Counted from the first letter of the stretch, positions 35,787 to 42,643 are shown. The stretch is 64,000 bases of DNA from an uncultured Eisenbergiella sp. (GCA_910585455.1 CAJUEL010000009.1:60259-124258); one strand, 5' to 3'. Numbers and translations are program-made. Notes: generated by a model not told the origin, from the letters alone.

Positions 35787-37067
35787 TCACAAATTCCGAC
35801 CGGCCGTGGCGTTTCCGGCGAGATAGCCGCTCGTCCATGCCCACTGCAGATTATACCCGCCGCATCTGCCGTCCACATCCAGCATCTCTCCGCACAGGAA
35901 AAGCCCCGGTGTCTTCCGGACCTCCATATGCCCGTCCACCTCCGAAAGCGCTACGCCTCCCGCGCACACCTGCGCGTTTTCCATCGGCTTATATCCCGTA
36001 ACCTGCACCAAAAACGCGCGCATCTGCGCAAACATCGAAAAAATGCGCTTCCTCGTCCGTTCTCCCACGATCTCATCCGGCTTTAAACCGCAGCAGGATA
36101 ACAGCACCTGCACGATTTTTTTATGCAAAAGCCCGCTGCCCAAAAGCAGCACGCTCTTTCCCAGACAGCCTTCATACTGCTTTTGACAAACTGTTTCCCA
36201 CTCATTCTGTTCATATTCCGGCAAAAAGTCGATGACCGCCTCCACCCTCTTTTTCTCTGTCAGAGCGCTGACGGCATATCTGCTGCACTGAAAAACCGGA
36301 ATGCCAGAAATGCCGTATTCCGTAAGCTGCAGCTCCCCTTCCTCCACATGGACGCTTTCGGGCATTTCCCTATGCTCAGTCGGGGATATCGTCCTTTTCC
36401 CGGCGGCATGCGCCGGATAGATGCCCAGCGACACCCGCGCCAGACAGCGCACCCCGGCAAGCTGCTTAAAAAAGGGTTCCCGACAGCACAAAGGCACGAG
36501 CGACGGAAACGGCTCATGCACGGACAGCCCCAGCCCTTTTGCCAGCGCAAAGCCTCCCAGCTTTGCTTTCACATTTGTCCCAGCGGCGCTGCCACAGGCC
36601 AGAATCAGCCTGTCAAAGACATATTCTCCCTGATCGGTCATGACCAAAAAGCGCTTCTGCTTCCGGATATTTGTCACTGTACATGAGCATACCACCCGGA
36701 CCGCAAGCCGGTCAAGCTCTCCCCGGAAAAAATCCAGCACGGCGGATGCCTGCAGGCTTCTGGGATACAGATATCCGTTTTTTTCTCTGGTCAAAAGCCC
36801 CCTCTCCCGGAAAAAGGAAAGGGTTTCTTCCACACCGAAAGCCGAAAAGCATGCCGCAAGCTGCCCGGCAGGCGCCTGGCTCCTGTAGTCCCGCTCCACG
36901 CAAAAATCCCGGTTTGACAGATTGCATCTGCCATTCCCGGTCGCCAGAAGCTTTTTCCCGATCCGGTCCTGACGCTCCAGAATCGTCACCTTTTCCCCGG
37001 CGGACGCTGCCACAACAGCCGCCATCATGCCGGAAGCGCCGCCGCCGATAATGCCCGTATTTCCCAT
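35787..37067 (-). CDS. HI0933/BaiN-like flavoprotein oxidoreductase
   Basis: About 426 aa. The N-terminal dinucleotide motif GIIGGGASGMMAAVVAASAG is typical, followed by ATGNGRCNLSN, a family marker. The C-terminal FLCGEMLDVDGRCGGYNLQWAWTSGYLAG also fits. FAD-binding; the physiological reaction is uncertain, although one relative was proposed to act on bile-acid intermediates. The start is uncertain: the ATG at 37067 begins MGNTGIIGGG, but in-frame ATGs lie at 37076 and 37097. It precedes the second flavoprotein by 95 bases. Confidence 0.88.
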   Translation of the reverse strand: MGNTGIIGGGASGMMAAVVAASAGEKVTILERQDRIGKKLLATGNGRCNLSNRDFCVERDYRSQAPAGQLAACFSAFGVEETLSFFRERGLLTREKNGYLYPRSLQASAVLDFFRGELDRLAVRVVCSCTVTNIRKQKRFLVMTDQGEYVFDRLILACGSAAGTNVKAKLGGFALAKGLGLSVHEPFPSLVPLCCREPFFKQLAGVRCLARVSLGIYPAHAAGKRTISPTEHREMPESVHVEEGELQLTEYGISGIPVFQCSRYAVSALTEKKRVEAVIDFLPEYEQNEWETVCQKQYEGCLGKSVLLLGSGLLHKKIVQVLLSCCGLKPDEIVGERTRKRIFSMFAQMRAFLVQVTGYKPMENAQVCAGGVALSEVDGHMEVRKTPGLFLCGEMLDVDGRCGGYNLQWAWTSGYLAGNATAGRNL

Positions 37068-37118
37068 GCCAACCCCCATATCGCCAAGTCGCTGCAAAGC
37101 GGCGACCTAAATTCCGGC

Positions 37119-37625
37119 TTATATCCTCCGCTGAGCCACCACCACGGTATAGCCATCTGTATTGTATGTAATTCCCGTCTCTGCAAATCCATTTTTATGC
37201 CAAAAATGCTCCGCCTGTGGATTTCCCTTTACCCACCCAAGCCGGATGAATGAAATACCGATTCCGGACAAATATGCGCATAGATCAGCGATGATGCCGC
37301 TTCCTACGCCTTTGCCCTGTATGGACGCATCTGTCATAAAAAATCCGATGAACGCCGTATCCTGATCCGGAAATCCCATGATAAGATCCATGACCGCAAC
37401 GAGCCCCTTCCCGTCAAAATAACCCACATAATATTTATCGTCCGCCGTTTTTTTGGGCGGCAAAGCATGCATGTCCTTTCGGATGCTGTCCTCTGTCACA
37501 AATGGCGGACAATACTGATAGAATAATGCATTCTGACGGCAAAGCATATATACCTGCCCTACATCGTCAGCTTTTATCACCCGCACCTCATAATGATTTG
37601 AAAAAGCCTTGCTGTCAAGTGTCAT
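37119..37625 (-). CDS. GNAT-family N-acetyltransferase
   Basis: 168 aa. The acetyl-CoA site is visible in IGFFMTDASIQGKGVGSGIIADL, with Q-G-K-G-V-G as the P-loop-like turn, followed by the late strand FIRLGWVKGNPQAEHFWHKNGF. The substrate is unknown. It is the first gene of the accessory block (37.1-43.7 kb). The A+T content rises around its start. Only 15 bases separate it from the flavin-binding gene upstream. Confidence 0.85.
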   Translation of the reverse strand: MTLDSKAFSNHYEVRVIKADDVGQVYMLCRQNALFYQYCPPFVTEDSIRKDMHALPPKKTADDKYYVGYFDGKGLVAVMDLIMGFPDQDTAFIGFFMTDASIQGKGVGSGIIADLCAYLSGIGISFIRLGWVKGNPQAEHFWHKNGFAETGITYNTDGYTVVVAQRRI

Positions 37626-37640
37626 AATTTCTTCCCCAAT

Positions 37641-38057
37641 TTAAAATTCGTACCTCGTGCCATGAGAGAAAAGCACGCCATCCGTTAATTCTATGCGCAA
37701 AATTATGGTGTTTTCATCATCGAAATTATTATGTCCATTATCAATCCATTCAGCAAAGGCATTTTTTAATTTCCCGGCAATTACCCGGTTTTCTTTTTTT
37801 CCGAAATAGCCTGCATTGATCCCCTTCCCATGTGCGGTGAACCACTCCCCTGCGATCGCAACAGTTGGATTCTGTTCCATATGTTTTATCTTATTTGAAA
37901 GCGCATATGTGATCACATAAAACGCCCCATTCTCATAATAGGCATTTACATATCGGACATAAGGCGTTTCTTCCTCTATTGTTGCAAGCGCAATCATCGT
38001 ATCCTTTCCAAAACGTTCCACCATGATTTTTTCAACTTCTTCATCCAGTTTTTTCAT
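37641..38057 (-). CDS. Pyridoxamine 5'-phosphate oxidase-like flavin-binding protein
   Basis: 138 aa. Split-barrel fold of the PNPOx-like family: MIALATIEEETPYVRYVNAYYENGAFYVITYALSNKIKHMEQNPTVAIAG is the characteristic FMN-binding stretch. It is usually annotated as a general flavin- or F420-dependent reductase; the substrate is unknown. AAGGA lies nine bases before the ATG at 38057. Transcription likely starts from an extended -10 promoter at 38176-38184, divergent from the MFS gene. Confidence 0.85.
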   Translation of the reverse strand: MKKLDEEVEKIMVERFGKDTMIALATIEEETPYVRYVNAYYENGAFYVITYALSNKIKHMEQNPTVAIAGEWFTAHGKGINAGYFGKKENRVIAGKLKNAFAEWIDNGHNNFDDENTIILRIELTDGVLFSHGTRYEF

Positions 38058-38175
38058 AAAGCAATTTCCTTTTCATCTGTTGATTTTCGTTTGCTGTTCT
38101 CAGATATCTGCGCTGTGCCAACAAAAGCCTGAACAGAAAAAGCCGATAAAACCGCCCACAGATTTTCTTCTCAAG

Positions 38176-38184
38176 ATTATAGCA
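38176..38184 (-). promoter_or_regulatory. Extended -10 promoter for the flavin-binding/GNAT pair
   Basis: On the minus strand TGCTATAAT reads as an extended -10 box (TATAAT at 38181-38176 with TGC directly before it). The -35 region (TTTTCG, 17 bases upstream) is weak, as is usual with this promoter type. It lies about 120 bases upstream of the ATG at 38057, and the two divergent promoters are about 80 bases apart. Confidence 0.65.
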
Positions 38185-38261
38185 CAAAATAGATCAGGCG
38201 AAAAGAACTGATTGAAATGCTTTCAGAAAATGTTGCGAAAGAGGTTATTGCTATAAATTGC

Positions 38262-38290
38262 TTGTCCCTGTGCGGGTAATTGTGTATAAT
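38262..38290 (+). promoter_or_regulatory. Sigma-A promoter of the Mef-like MFS gene
   Basis: TTGTCC (38262-38267) and TATAAT (38285-38290) are separated by 17 bases. The -10 box is 34 bases upstream of the leader-peptide ATG and about 157 bases upstream of the exporter ATG, giving a long 5' leader. Confidence 0.88.
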
Positions 38291-38324
38291 AAAATAAAGT
38301 ATGACGGCACGAAAGGAGATAAAG

Positions 38325-38360
38325 ATGCTTTGCATTGCAACAGCTCCATGCAGAGTCTGA
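38325..38360 (+). CDS. Leader peptide of the MFS exporter (11 aa)
   Basis: ATG at 38325, six bases after AAAGGAG, encodes MLCIATAPCRV and stops at TGA (38360). Its 3' half overlaps attenuator segments 1 and 2 (38344-38363), so ribosome position on it would decide which downstream stem forms. This is the arrangement of antibiotic-inducible leader peptides. Too short for similarity searching. Confidence 0.75.
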   Translation: MLCIATAPCRV

Positions 38361-38416
38361 GGAGACTGCATGGAGGAATCATTTTTGTTGATATCCTCAG
38401 ACTTTGCTTCTTTTTT
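38344..38416 (+). promoter_or_regulatory. Competing-stem transcription attenuator upstream of the MFS gene
   Basis: Two perfect 10-bp complementarities interlock. CTCCATGCAG (38344-38353, segment 1) pairs with CTGCATGGAG (38366-38375, segment 3). AGTCTGAGGA (38354-38363, segment 2) pairs with TCCTCAGACT (38394-38403, segment 4). Segment 4 is followed by a U-rich run with TTTTTT at 38411-38416. Pairing 2:4 resembles an intrinsic terminator; pairing 1:3, or a stalled ribosome covering segment 2, would prevent it. The exporter ATG is 31 bases downstream. Confidence 0.75.
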
Positions 38417-38447
38417 CCAAAATAAGCAAAATAAAAGGAGCAAAGAA

Positions 38448-39740
38448 ATGAAATTGATAAAAAAGAATGCATTATATGAATGTAAGGATTTTTTGATACT
38501 TTGGAGCACACAAAGCATCTCACAGCTTGGCAGCAGTATTACGGGATTTGCGCTGACATTGTGGTTATATGAAAAGACCGGCTCCTCTCTGAGCACAGCG
38601 GCGCTTACCATATGCTCCTATGCGCCATATGTATTCATGAGCATATTTGCCGGCGCATTGACAGACCGGTTTGATAAAAAGAAGACCATGCTTGCCTGTG
38701 ATACATTTGCCGCTGTCTGCACGGTTCTTGTCTTTGTATTGTTTCGCACAAACAGGCTGATGGTATGGCATTTATATGCTTTGAACGCGGTTTCGGGACT
38801 CATGAATACCGTTCAGCAGCCTGCCAGCGAGGTGGCTATGACACTAATCATGCCGGAAAAATATTATCAGAAAACAAGCGGACTCCGTTCTCTGTCAGGT
38901 AGCCTGATTTCCATATTGAATCCTCTGGTTGCTACATCCCTGTACGCATTTACCGGGCTCAATGGGGTCATAGCGGTCGATATCGTAAGCTTTATTGTCG
39001 CGTTTCTGGCATTGGCGTTTTTGGTCAGGATTCCGGAAAATAAAAGTGACAGGAAAGAAAGCGTACTTGTTCTTGCCAAAGAAGGGCTTATGTTTCTGAG
39101 GGAAAATCCGCTCATTATGGCATTGATTTTATTTATGTCCAGCGTAAATCTTGTCGCATCTGCTTTTGATGCCGTATTGCCCGGTTATGTGCTTCCCAAC
39201 CCCAAAGGCGGAACAACTGTTTTAGGGATTGTCACATCCTGTTCCGGTATTGCCATGATTGTCGGCAGTCTGGCAGTTTCCATTTTGCCAAAGCCGAAAA
39301 ACAGGGTAAAAATAATTTATGTAACAATGCTGTTTTCATTGGGAACCGAAAACTTTCTGTTAGCGTTTTCCAGAGAGCCATTATTATGGTGCGCAGGGCA
39401 GGTGATTGGCTGGGTTCTCGTACCGATCATGAATGCCAATCTGGATGTGATCCTCAGAACCACCATTCCTGTGAAGCTACAGGGGCGTGTCTATGCATGC
39501 CGCAATACGCTTCAATTTTTTACCATTCCCATCGGATTGTTTATCGGTGGTTTTATGGTAGATAACGTATGCGAACCATTTATGAGCGCATATGGAGATT
39601 CCTTCATTCTGAAAACGCTCTTTGGCACAGGAAAGGGCTCCGGTGCGGCGCTGATGATGTTGATACTTGGAATAAGCGGAACTTTCCTTTGTATTATCAC
39701 AGGGAAAAAGTTGAAGAAGTACCAATATAACAGAGAGTAG
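38448..39740 (+). CDS. Mef-like MFS exporter (putative macrolide/drug efflux)
   Basis: 430 aa with about 12 membrane helices. The N-terminal FLILWSTQSISQLGSSITGFAL and the loop GALTDRFDKKKTML (MFS motif A) resemble Mef(A)-type macrolide exporters and related MFS_3 permeases. The ATG at 38448 has AAGGAG seven bases upstream. A longer in-frame start at 38370 lies inside the attenuator and is rejected. Expression is probably controlled by the leader peptide and attenuator. It is the only large plus-strand gene in the window and has lower G+C than the core genes, which suggests acquisition. The actual substrate is unknown. Confidence 0.88.
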   Translation: MKLIKKNALYECKDFLILWSTQSISQLGSSITGFALTLWLYEKTGSSLSTAALTICSYAPYVFMSIFAGALTDRFDKKKTMLACDTFAAVCTVLVFVLFRTNRLMVWHLYALNAVSGLMNTVQQPASEVAMTLIMPEKYYQKTSGLRSLSGSLISILNPLVATSLYAFTGLNGVIAVDIVSFIVAFLALAFLVRIPENKSDRKESVLVLAKEGLMFLRENPLIMALILFMSSVNLVASAFDAVLPGYVLPNPKGGTTVLGIVTSCSGIAMIVGSLAVSILPKPKNRVKIIYVTMLFSLGTENFLLAFSREPLLWCAGQVIGWVLVPIMNANLDVILRTTIPVKLQGRVYACRNTLQFFTIPIGLFIGGFMVDNVCEPFMSAYGDSFILKTLFGTGKGSGAALMMLILGISGTFLCIITGKKLKKYQYNRE

Positions 39741-39752
39741 CTTTCTTCACAT

Positions 39753-39770
39753 GGGCGGATTTTCCCGCCC
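39753..39770 (+). terminator. Weak hairpin after the MFS gene
   Basis: GGGCGG (39753-39758) pairs with CCGCCC (39765-39770), 12 bases after the MFS stop codon. No U-run follows, so termination would be inefficient or Rho-dependent. Confidence 0.45.
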
Positions 39771-39805
39771 CGTCTATGAAAGGAAAGATTAGCTGTAATA
39801 AGGCA

Positions 39806-39847
39806 GGTCTGCGCGTTCACCGCGCAGACCGTGAGAAATTGTGCCGG
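39806..39847 (+). repeat. Dispersed palindromic repeat, copy B
   Basis: GGTCTGCGCG (39806-39815), loop TTCAC and CGCGCAGACC (39821-39830) form a perfect 10-bp stem, followed 11 bases later by TGCCGG (39842-39847). The core is identical to copy C at 41701-41725 and differs from copy A only in the loop. It lies between the convergent MFS and GNAT genes. No outer stem is obvious here. Confidence 0.75.
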
Positions 39848-39910
39848 TAGCAGGCATCTGCTTGATAAAACGGAATTTGTCGTTGTCGAAATATAATCTT
39901 AAACGGAGTA

Positions 39911-40345
39911 TTATATCTTTTTGCGGAACCAAAATGATAATTTTTGATAACCTAAATGCTCATAAAATTTGTGAGCGTCTGTCCGCTGAAATCCTGATGC
40001 AAGTCCAATCATCGAAATCTTTCTCTCACTTGCCTGTTTTTCAACACGTTCCATCAGCATTTTACCAATACCGCAGTGCTGAAATGCAGGCAGAACGGCA
40101 AGCCCGTTCACTTTCATGTATCCATTTGGATAGTCAACCGCCAGAGTTTCAACGGTGGTAACAAAACCGACAACAGTGTTGTCTACGTCAGCGACAAATG
40201 TGTTATATCGGCTATCATTTTTCATCTTTCTATACGTTTTGGCGACGTTTTCATCTGTTACCGATAAAAAGCCCAACACGTCACGCCAGATCGCTGTTAC
40301 GGATGTATAATCTTTACTCTCAATCTCTCTTATCGTAATGTCCAT
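39911..40345 (-). CDS. GNAT-family N-acetyltransferase
   Basis: 144 aa. Acetyl-CoA motif VNGLAVLPAFQHCGIGKMLMERV with Q-H-C-G-I-G-K, followed by GLASGFQRTDAHKFYEHLGY, a common GNAT ending. The ATG at 40345 begins MDITIREIESKDY; AGGAG is 13 bases upstream, slightly far. A longer start at 40402 lacks support. The substrate is unknown. It lies downstream of the Abi/ncRNA unit and converges with the MFS gene. Confidence 0.85.
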   Translation of the reverse strand: MDITIREIESKDYTSVTAIWRDVLGFLSVTDENVAKTYRKMKNDSRYNTFVADVDNTVVGFVTTVETLAVDYPNGYMKVNGLAVLPAFQHCGIGKMLMERVEKQASERKISMIGLASGFQRTDAHKFYEHLGYQKLSFWFRKKI

Positions 40346-40444
40346 ATTCGTATTTTCTCTCCTCCGCAAATATCGATTCATCGCTCTGTACAAGCCTGGC
40401 ATACCACCATCAAATCAATTTCCACAAGACACCGCTAATAATAA

Positions 40445-40527
40445 CTGAAATAAGCAGCCATTTTCATAGCTGCCTACCCGCCAATGGAATATTTGGATTC
40501 AGGCATTACCCACGCCTTCCTACGGTC
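40445..40527 (-). ncRNA. Candidate abiF-type antitoxin RNA, downstream copy
   Basis: The 51-nt conserved segment (40477-40527) matches the upstream copy at 41567-41617 in 50 of 51 positions and the same orientation. It is preceded by TATAAT (40539-40534) six bases before its first base. It is followed by an intrinsic terminator: GCAGCTAT, a GAAA loop and ATGGCTGC (40473-40454), then TTATTT. Within the segment CCG/CGG, AGGC/GCCT and CCAA/TTGG can pair, giving a three-way fold. Predicted transcript about 80 nt. It starts 28 bases after the Abi gene's stop codon. Confidence 0.72.
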
Positions 40528-40533
40528 CTTTTT

Positions 40534-40539
40534 ATTATA
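40534..40539 (-). promoter_or_regulatory. -10 box of the downstream ncRNA copy
   Basis: TATAAT on the minus strand, six bases before the conserved RNA begins at 40527. No good -35 hexamer at 16-18 bases; TTGCAG lies 22 bases upstream, inside the Abi gene's last codons. Confidence 0.5.
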
Positions 40540-40555
40540 TTCACAAACAAATCTA

Positions 40556-41515
40556 TTATCCCTGCAAGAATAATATTCTATCATACAAATCTTTCCAATT
40601 TGCCGGCAAAATGTTCATCTTATATATATCCAATTTCGTATTTGATATAAGTCTGTCCAATTCCTTTGCCAACATATCCGCATCCTTTTGCGGCAATATT
40701 TTCTTTAACGCATACAATCTTGAATATAGATTTGTATTATCTGGAAGAACATCTGCGCTGTCTCTATTATCCGGTATTACCACAGAAGAAGTCATGCCTG
40801 CCAACATAGAATGATGTGCACAGTAATTTCTAAGGTTCCTGACCGCATCCAGCCACGTATCCATCTGCTTTGTTACTTCTTTTTTGTAACGATTCCCCGA
40901 ATATGTATAATCCAATACTTCCTTTCGCAAATCACCACGTAGATACGAATACAACATTACTATGGTACCCATTTCAAAATATGAAAACGCTGCCCACACA
41001 GGCAATACATTATTTTGACGAGTCCCTCCCCTGCGATACTCTTTCAGTTCTGGATGTTTAACCACATCCCTTCTCAGTTTTTCTTCATCATTTGTTAAGC
41101 CGCCAAAAAACTTTGTATGAAAGAATGATACATTTCTATTTCTGGTCTTTTTATCCTTTTCACTCTTGGTTGGAGTATAATATTGCAAATCCAGGTAAAA
41201 ACCTGCATCTCCGGTCTTTAGTGAAACCGCATTTGCAATCGCACTCTTAAAATAAACTTCTGCCTTCTTACAATATTTGAACAATAACAATCTAAGTTGC
41301 ACATCAAATTCATAAAGTTCAAAGAATATTTTAGAATCAGCCTTACTTCCAAATATATTAACCTGTGTTAAAAGATATTTCCCATAACGACTTGCTCTAA
41401 AATATCCTGCATATCCAAGAAAATCTCTCATCTTTTTTCTCTGCCGGAAGTTTACATATTTTTTCATTAGTACAACCTGATTTTCCAAATCTATCGGCAA
41501 TTCAGTATTTGGCAT
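40556..41515 (-). CDS. Abi_2/AbiF-like HEPN abortive-infection protein
   Basis: 319 aa. Abi_2 family (AbiD/AbiF-like): FFELYEFDVQLRLLLFKYCKKAEVYFKSAIANAV (in parts) is the conserved N-terminal helix region, and LPVWAAFSYFEMGTIVMLYS the central motif. RNLRNYCAHHSML carries the HEPN ribonuclease signature R-x4-H (Arg229, His234). Such proteins abort phage infection, probably by RNA cleavage. The ATG at 41515 follows GAGGG by about nine bases; a GTG at 41524 overlaps the ribosome binding site. It lies between two copies of a 51-nt structured RNA. Low G+C marks it as acquired. Confidence 0.9.
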   Translation of the reverse strand: MPNTELPIDLENQVVLMKKYVNFRQRKKMRDFLGYAGYFRASRYGKYLLTQVNIFGSKADSKIFFELYEFDVQLRLLLFKYCKKAEVYFKSAIANAVSLKTGDAGFYLDLQYYTPTKSEKDKKTRNRNVSFFHTKFFGGLTNDEEKLRRDVVKHPELKEYRRGGTRQNNVLPVWAAFSYFEMGTIVMLYSYLRGDLRKEVLDYTYSGNRYKKEVTKQMDTWLDAVRNLRNYCAHHSMLAGMTSSVVIPDNRDSADVLPDNTNLYSRLYALKKILPQKDADMLAKELDRLISNTKLDIYKMNILPANWKDLYDRILFLQG

Positions 41516-41535
41516 TCGTAACACCCTCTTTCATA

Positions 41536-41563
41536 ATAAAAAAAGAATGGATATACCATTCTT
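41536..41563 (-). terminator. Intrinsic terminator between the upstream ncRNA and the Abi gene
   Basis: On the minus strand AAGAATGG, loop TATAT and CCATTCTT form an 8-bp stem (41563-41543) followed by a run of seven T and TATT. It ends about 15 bases before the Abi ribosome binding site. Partial readthrough would give low toxin and high RNA, as in type III toxin-antitoxin operons. Confidence 0.85.
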
Positions 41564-41617
41564 AATCCCGCCAATGGAATATTTGGATTCGGGCATTACC
41601 CACGCCTTCCTACGGTC
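41536..41617 (-). ncRNA. Candidate abiF-type antitoxin RNA, upstream copy
   Basis: The 51-nt conserved segment (41567-41617) begins five bases after a TATGAT box (41627-41622) and runs into the terminator at 41563-41536, giving a predicted RNA of about 80 nt. It differs from the downstream copy at one base only (41591 versus 40501). Published comparative work (from memory, the abiF RNA motif) links structured RNAs to Abi_2/AbiF genes. Identity with that motif was not checked here. Confidence 0.75.
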
Positions 41618-41621
41618 TATA

Positions 41622-41627
41622 ATCATA
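41622..41627 (-). promoter_or_regulatory. -10 box of the upstream ncRNA/Abi unit
   Basis: TATGAT on the minus strand, four bases before the conserved RNA starts at 41617. The -35 region is weak: TTGTCG is only 13 bases upstream and TTGAAG 21 bases. On the plus strand TATAAT also occurs at 41618-41623, so the assignment of direction rests on the RNA-terminator-gene order. Confidence 0.45.
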
Positions 41628-41685
41628 CTAGCACATACACGACAAAACTTCAACCACTTTTCAAAAATTATTGAAAAACCAACAA

Positions 41686-41758
41686 GTTACTGTTCGGGCG
41701 GGTCTGCGCGTTCACCGCGCAGACCGTGAAAATCATGCCGGATGCAATAACAGTTCAG
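41686..41758 (+). repeat. Dispersed palindromic repeat, copy C
   Basis: GGTCTGCGCG (41701-41710), TTCAC and CGCGCAGACC (41716-41725) form the same perfect stem as copy B, with TGCCGG ten bases later (41736-41741). It is enclosed by ACTGTT and AACAGT, an outer 6-bp stem. The outer stem differs in sequence from that of copy A but pairs as well, as expected if structure is selected. It lies between the ncRNA promoter region and the XRE-type gene. Confidence 0.75.
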
Positions 41759-41774
41759 ACTTATTTGAACTGTT
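41749..41774 (-). terminator. Hairpin at the end of the XRE-type gene
   Basis: AACAGTTCA and TGAACTGTT (9 bp) flank an eight-base loop. The stop codon of the regulator gene is part of the stem. It shares the AACAGT arm with the outer stem of repeat copy C, so the two structures exclude each other. The U-run is poor, so terminator function is uncertain. Confidence 0.45.
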
Positions 41775-42582
41775 ACCCATTTCTCTTCGCATAATCCCCA
41801 ATGATAAAAGCAACACCCATAATCCCCAGAATGAACACCGATATCATATCCCAGATATCGATAACAGGCTCGCCAATCATTCTGGATAGTGCCATATTTA
41901 CCAACAGGGTAAAAGGAATTGCGAGCAATAATGTAATCGCAGTTGCCAGCAGCTTTCTATCCCGGAAACGATGATACAGCACGATAATGATCCACAGAAA
42001 AACAAGCGCAATCATGGACAAAATCGCCCCAATCCGAAATATTTCTCTGACTTTTAGCAGAATGCTCAATATGTATAGAAACGGTATCACAAAAACAGTG
42101 ATGGAAACCATCGAAATCAAAATCCCCTTTTTCCCCAGCAATATTATGGGAAATGATATGATCCATGTAAATAAAATGGATGCAAGCGTGATCAATGACC
42201 AGGTTAATGTTTTTGAAATGGCAATATCGCATATGCAGCATACGAAAATCCCAATCACCATGGCAACCGTATACGCGATCGAAATCATCCTGTTTTTCGT
42301 CATATTATTCTCGTCTTTCCTTTTTAACGCGATCAGATTCTGGTTCACCCTTTCCTCATAATCATCCATTTCTATTCTTTCCCCACTCAATAATTCATTG
42401 ACCGATACATCCAGAATTGCGCAAAGCTCCAGCATGATAGACGAATCGGGCATACATTTTCCTGTCTCCCATTTGGAAACAGCCCTGTCGGTGATACCCA
42501 GCTTCTCTGCCAGCTGTGCCTGTGTCAGATTTTTTTCTTTTCTGCAGCCGGCAATCAGCTTCCCTGTCTCAATTTGATTCAT
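41773..42582 (-). CDS. XRE-family HTH regulator with membrane domain
   Basis: 269 aa. An N-terminal helix-turn-helix (about residues 5-60) with LTQAQLAEKLGITDRAVSKWETGK is followed by a short charged linker and six predicted membrane helices (about 100-265). Such HTH-plus-membrane proteins are common in Clostridia; they may sense an envelope signal, but this is unproved. The ATG at 42582 has GGGAGG nine bases upstream. A perfect 13+13 palindrome lies 34 bases before the start and may be its own operator. Neighbours are the Abi unit and the long inverted repeat. Confidence 0.85.
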   Translation of the reverse strand: MNQIETGKLIAGCRKEKNLTQAQLAEKLGITDRAVSKWETGKCMPDSSIMLELCAILDVSVNELLSGERIEMDDYEERVNQNLIALKRKDENNMTKNRMISIAYTVAMVIGIFVCCICDIAISKTLTWSLITLASILFTWIISFPIILLGKKGILISMVSITVFVIPFLYILSILLKVREIFRIGAILSMIALVFLWIIIVLYHRFRDRKLLATAITLLLAIPFTLLVNMALSRMIGEPVIDIWDMISVFILGIMGVAFIIGDYAKRNG

Positions 42583-42615
42583 TACGATATGCCTCCCTTC
42601 ACACGACATTTTGCG

Positions 42616-42643
42616 TTACTATTCAGACACGTCTGAATAGTAA
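42616..42643. promoter_or_regulatory. Perfect 13+13 bp palindrome upstream of the XRE-type regulator
   Basis: TTACTATTCAGAC (42616-42628) and GTCTGAATAGTAA (42631-42643) are exact reverse complements with two bases between. It is centred about 48 bases before the ATG, near where the promoter or start of transcription would lie. The dyad fits the two-fold symmetry bound by XRE-family dimers, so autoregulation is a reasonable inference. Confidence 0.65.

Noticed and set aside
38370..38447. Longer N-terminus for the MFS exporter starting at 38370
   Set aside because: That ATG lies inside attenuator segment 3. The ATG at 38448 has AAGGAG at ideal spacing and begins the conserved N-terminal helix.
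38177..38611. 144-codon minus-strand frame overlapping the MFS promoter and leader
   Set aside because: It conflicts with the consensus promoter, leader peptide and exporter start, and has no initiation signals.
40477..41617. CRISPR array formed by the two 51-nt repeats
   Set aside because: Only two copies, about 1.1 kb apart, with a protein gene between. Each has its own promoter-like box and terminator, and no spacer-like units or cas genes are present.
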